Below are positions 63,780 through 64,000 of a stretch of DNA of 64,000 nucleotides, piece by piece; the stretch's first letter is position 1, and every line of letters begins with the position of its first letter. The translations under genes were made by a program, and so were the position numbers. This DNA is from Variovorax sp. Root411 (GTDB lineage: Bacteria; Pseudomonadota; Gammaproteobacteria; Burkholderiales; Burkholderiaceae_C), in contig NZ_LMDW01000012.1 in the NCBI RefSeq assembly GCF_001425205.1, forward strand, positions 542,001 through 606,000, in the 5' to 3' direction. Under the pieces are notes generated by a model. That model made no database searches. It was given only the letters and a program-made list of their open reading frames with translations, and was not told the DNA's origin.

Positions 63780-64000
63780 TCAGCGCACCTCGATGGTGAC
63801 GCGCCGGTTGCGCGGCTCGTCCACCTCGTCGGCGGTGGGAATGGCCAAGTCGCGCTCGCCGCGGCCCACGGCCTCGATGCGATTGGCCGGGAACTGGCGC
63901 TCCACGAAGAGCTGGACCACTTCCTGCGCGCGGCGGTGCGACAGCTGGTCGTTCTGCTCGCCGCTGCCCTTGGTGTCGGTGTGGCCCGTGACCACGATGT
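63780..64000 (-). CDS. OmpA family protein (C-terminal part, runs off the window)
   Basis: The last 73 codons are visible. They carry the peptidoglycan-binding OmpA signature VTGHTDTKGSGEQNDQLSHRRA, then FPANRIEAVGRGERD and a final NRRVTIEVR with the conserved Arg residues. The N-terminal part, which would tell porin from lipoprotein, lies beyond the edge. It is convergent with tyrS. Confidence 0.88.
   Translation of the reverse strand, partial: IVVTGHTDTKGSGEQNDQLSHRRAQEVVQLFVERQFPANRIEAVGRGERDLAIPTADEVDEPRNRRVTIEVR

Overview
The window is high-GC DNA (roughly two thirds G+C by eye). Its gene content and order fit the Burkholderiales family Comamonadaceae, most likely Variovorax or a close relative. 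The pointers are four orphan tripartite-tricarboxylate (Bug/TctC-type) binding proteins without TctA/TctB partners, a double-length UvrA, the rplM-rpsI-erpA ... anmK-M23 peptidase-tyrS neighbourhood, and an S-adenosylhomocysteine (SAH) riboswitch in front of ahcY. The genus is an inference; no rRNA or tRNA gene was seen.

Layout. (1) 0-6.3 kb: an EthD fragment, a GhrA-like reductase, then IclR regulator, cupin, Bug protein, CaiB/BaiF CoA-transferase, acyl-CoA dehydrogenase and acylphosphatase; this looks like a small organic-acid/acyl-CoA catabolic unit. (2) 6.3-12.3 kb: a minus-strand unit of CoA-transferase, intradiol dioxygenase, citryl-CoA-lyase-like protein and two Bug proteins, divergent from a LysR regulator with a clear T-N11-A palindrome between them. 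HMG-CoA lyase follows. (3) 13.4-19.1 kb: an assimilatory nitrite operon (nirB, nirD, FNT transporter, PP2C-kinase fusion) behind a sigma-54 promoter and a possible ANTAR-type leader hairpin. (4) 19.2-24 kb: YbaK, DUF1289 and 2-hydroxychromene-2-carboxylate isomerase, coupled by overlapping start/stop codons; an MFS carrier with a large soluble insertion; a 48-residue membrane protein; a branched-chain-type binding protein. (5) 24.1-30 kb: the tandem UvrA, interrupted in frame by two palindromic repeats. (6) 30-42.2 kb: a GABA/guanidino/polyamine island: gabD, agmatinase-family ureohydrolase, a four-part ABC importer and gabT, divergent from a MocR regulator, with ornithine cyclodeaminase and an HDAC-fold deacetylase beyond it. 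(7) 42.3-49 kb: a Bug protein, a HAD phosphatase, a three-gene ABC-2 exporter split by a repeat, and release factor 3. (8) 49-51.7 kb: a frameshifted secreted S1 protease and a phasin. (9) 51.7-55.8 kb: the methyl cycle (SAH riboswitch, ahcY, tlyA, metF) plus rlpA. (10) 55.8-64 kb: housekeeping genes rlmJ, rplM, rpsI, erpA, an MFS efflux gene, anmK, an M23 peptidase, tyrS and the end of an OmpA-family gene.

A recurring theme is repeats that have entered coding sequence. One palindromic family (an intergenic copy at 3.4 kb) lies twice in frame inside uvrA. A second, about 230 bp with long inverted arms, supplies the last 40 or so residues of the ureohydrolase and also splits the ABC exporter operon. 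Short hairpins with 7-base loops lie inside rlmJ and anmK. No CRISPR array, transposase or prophage gene was seen.
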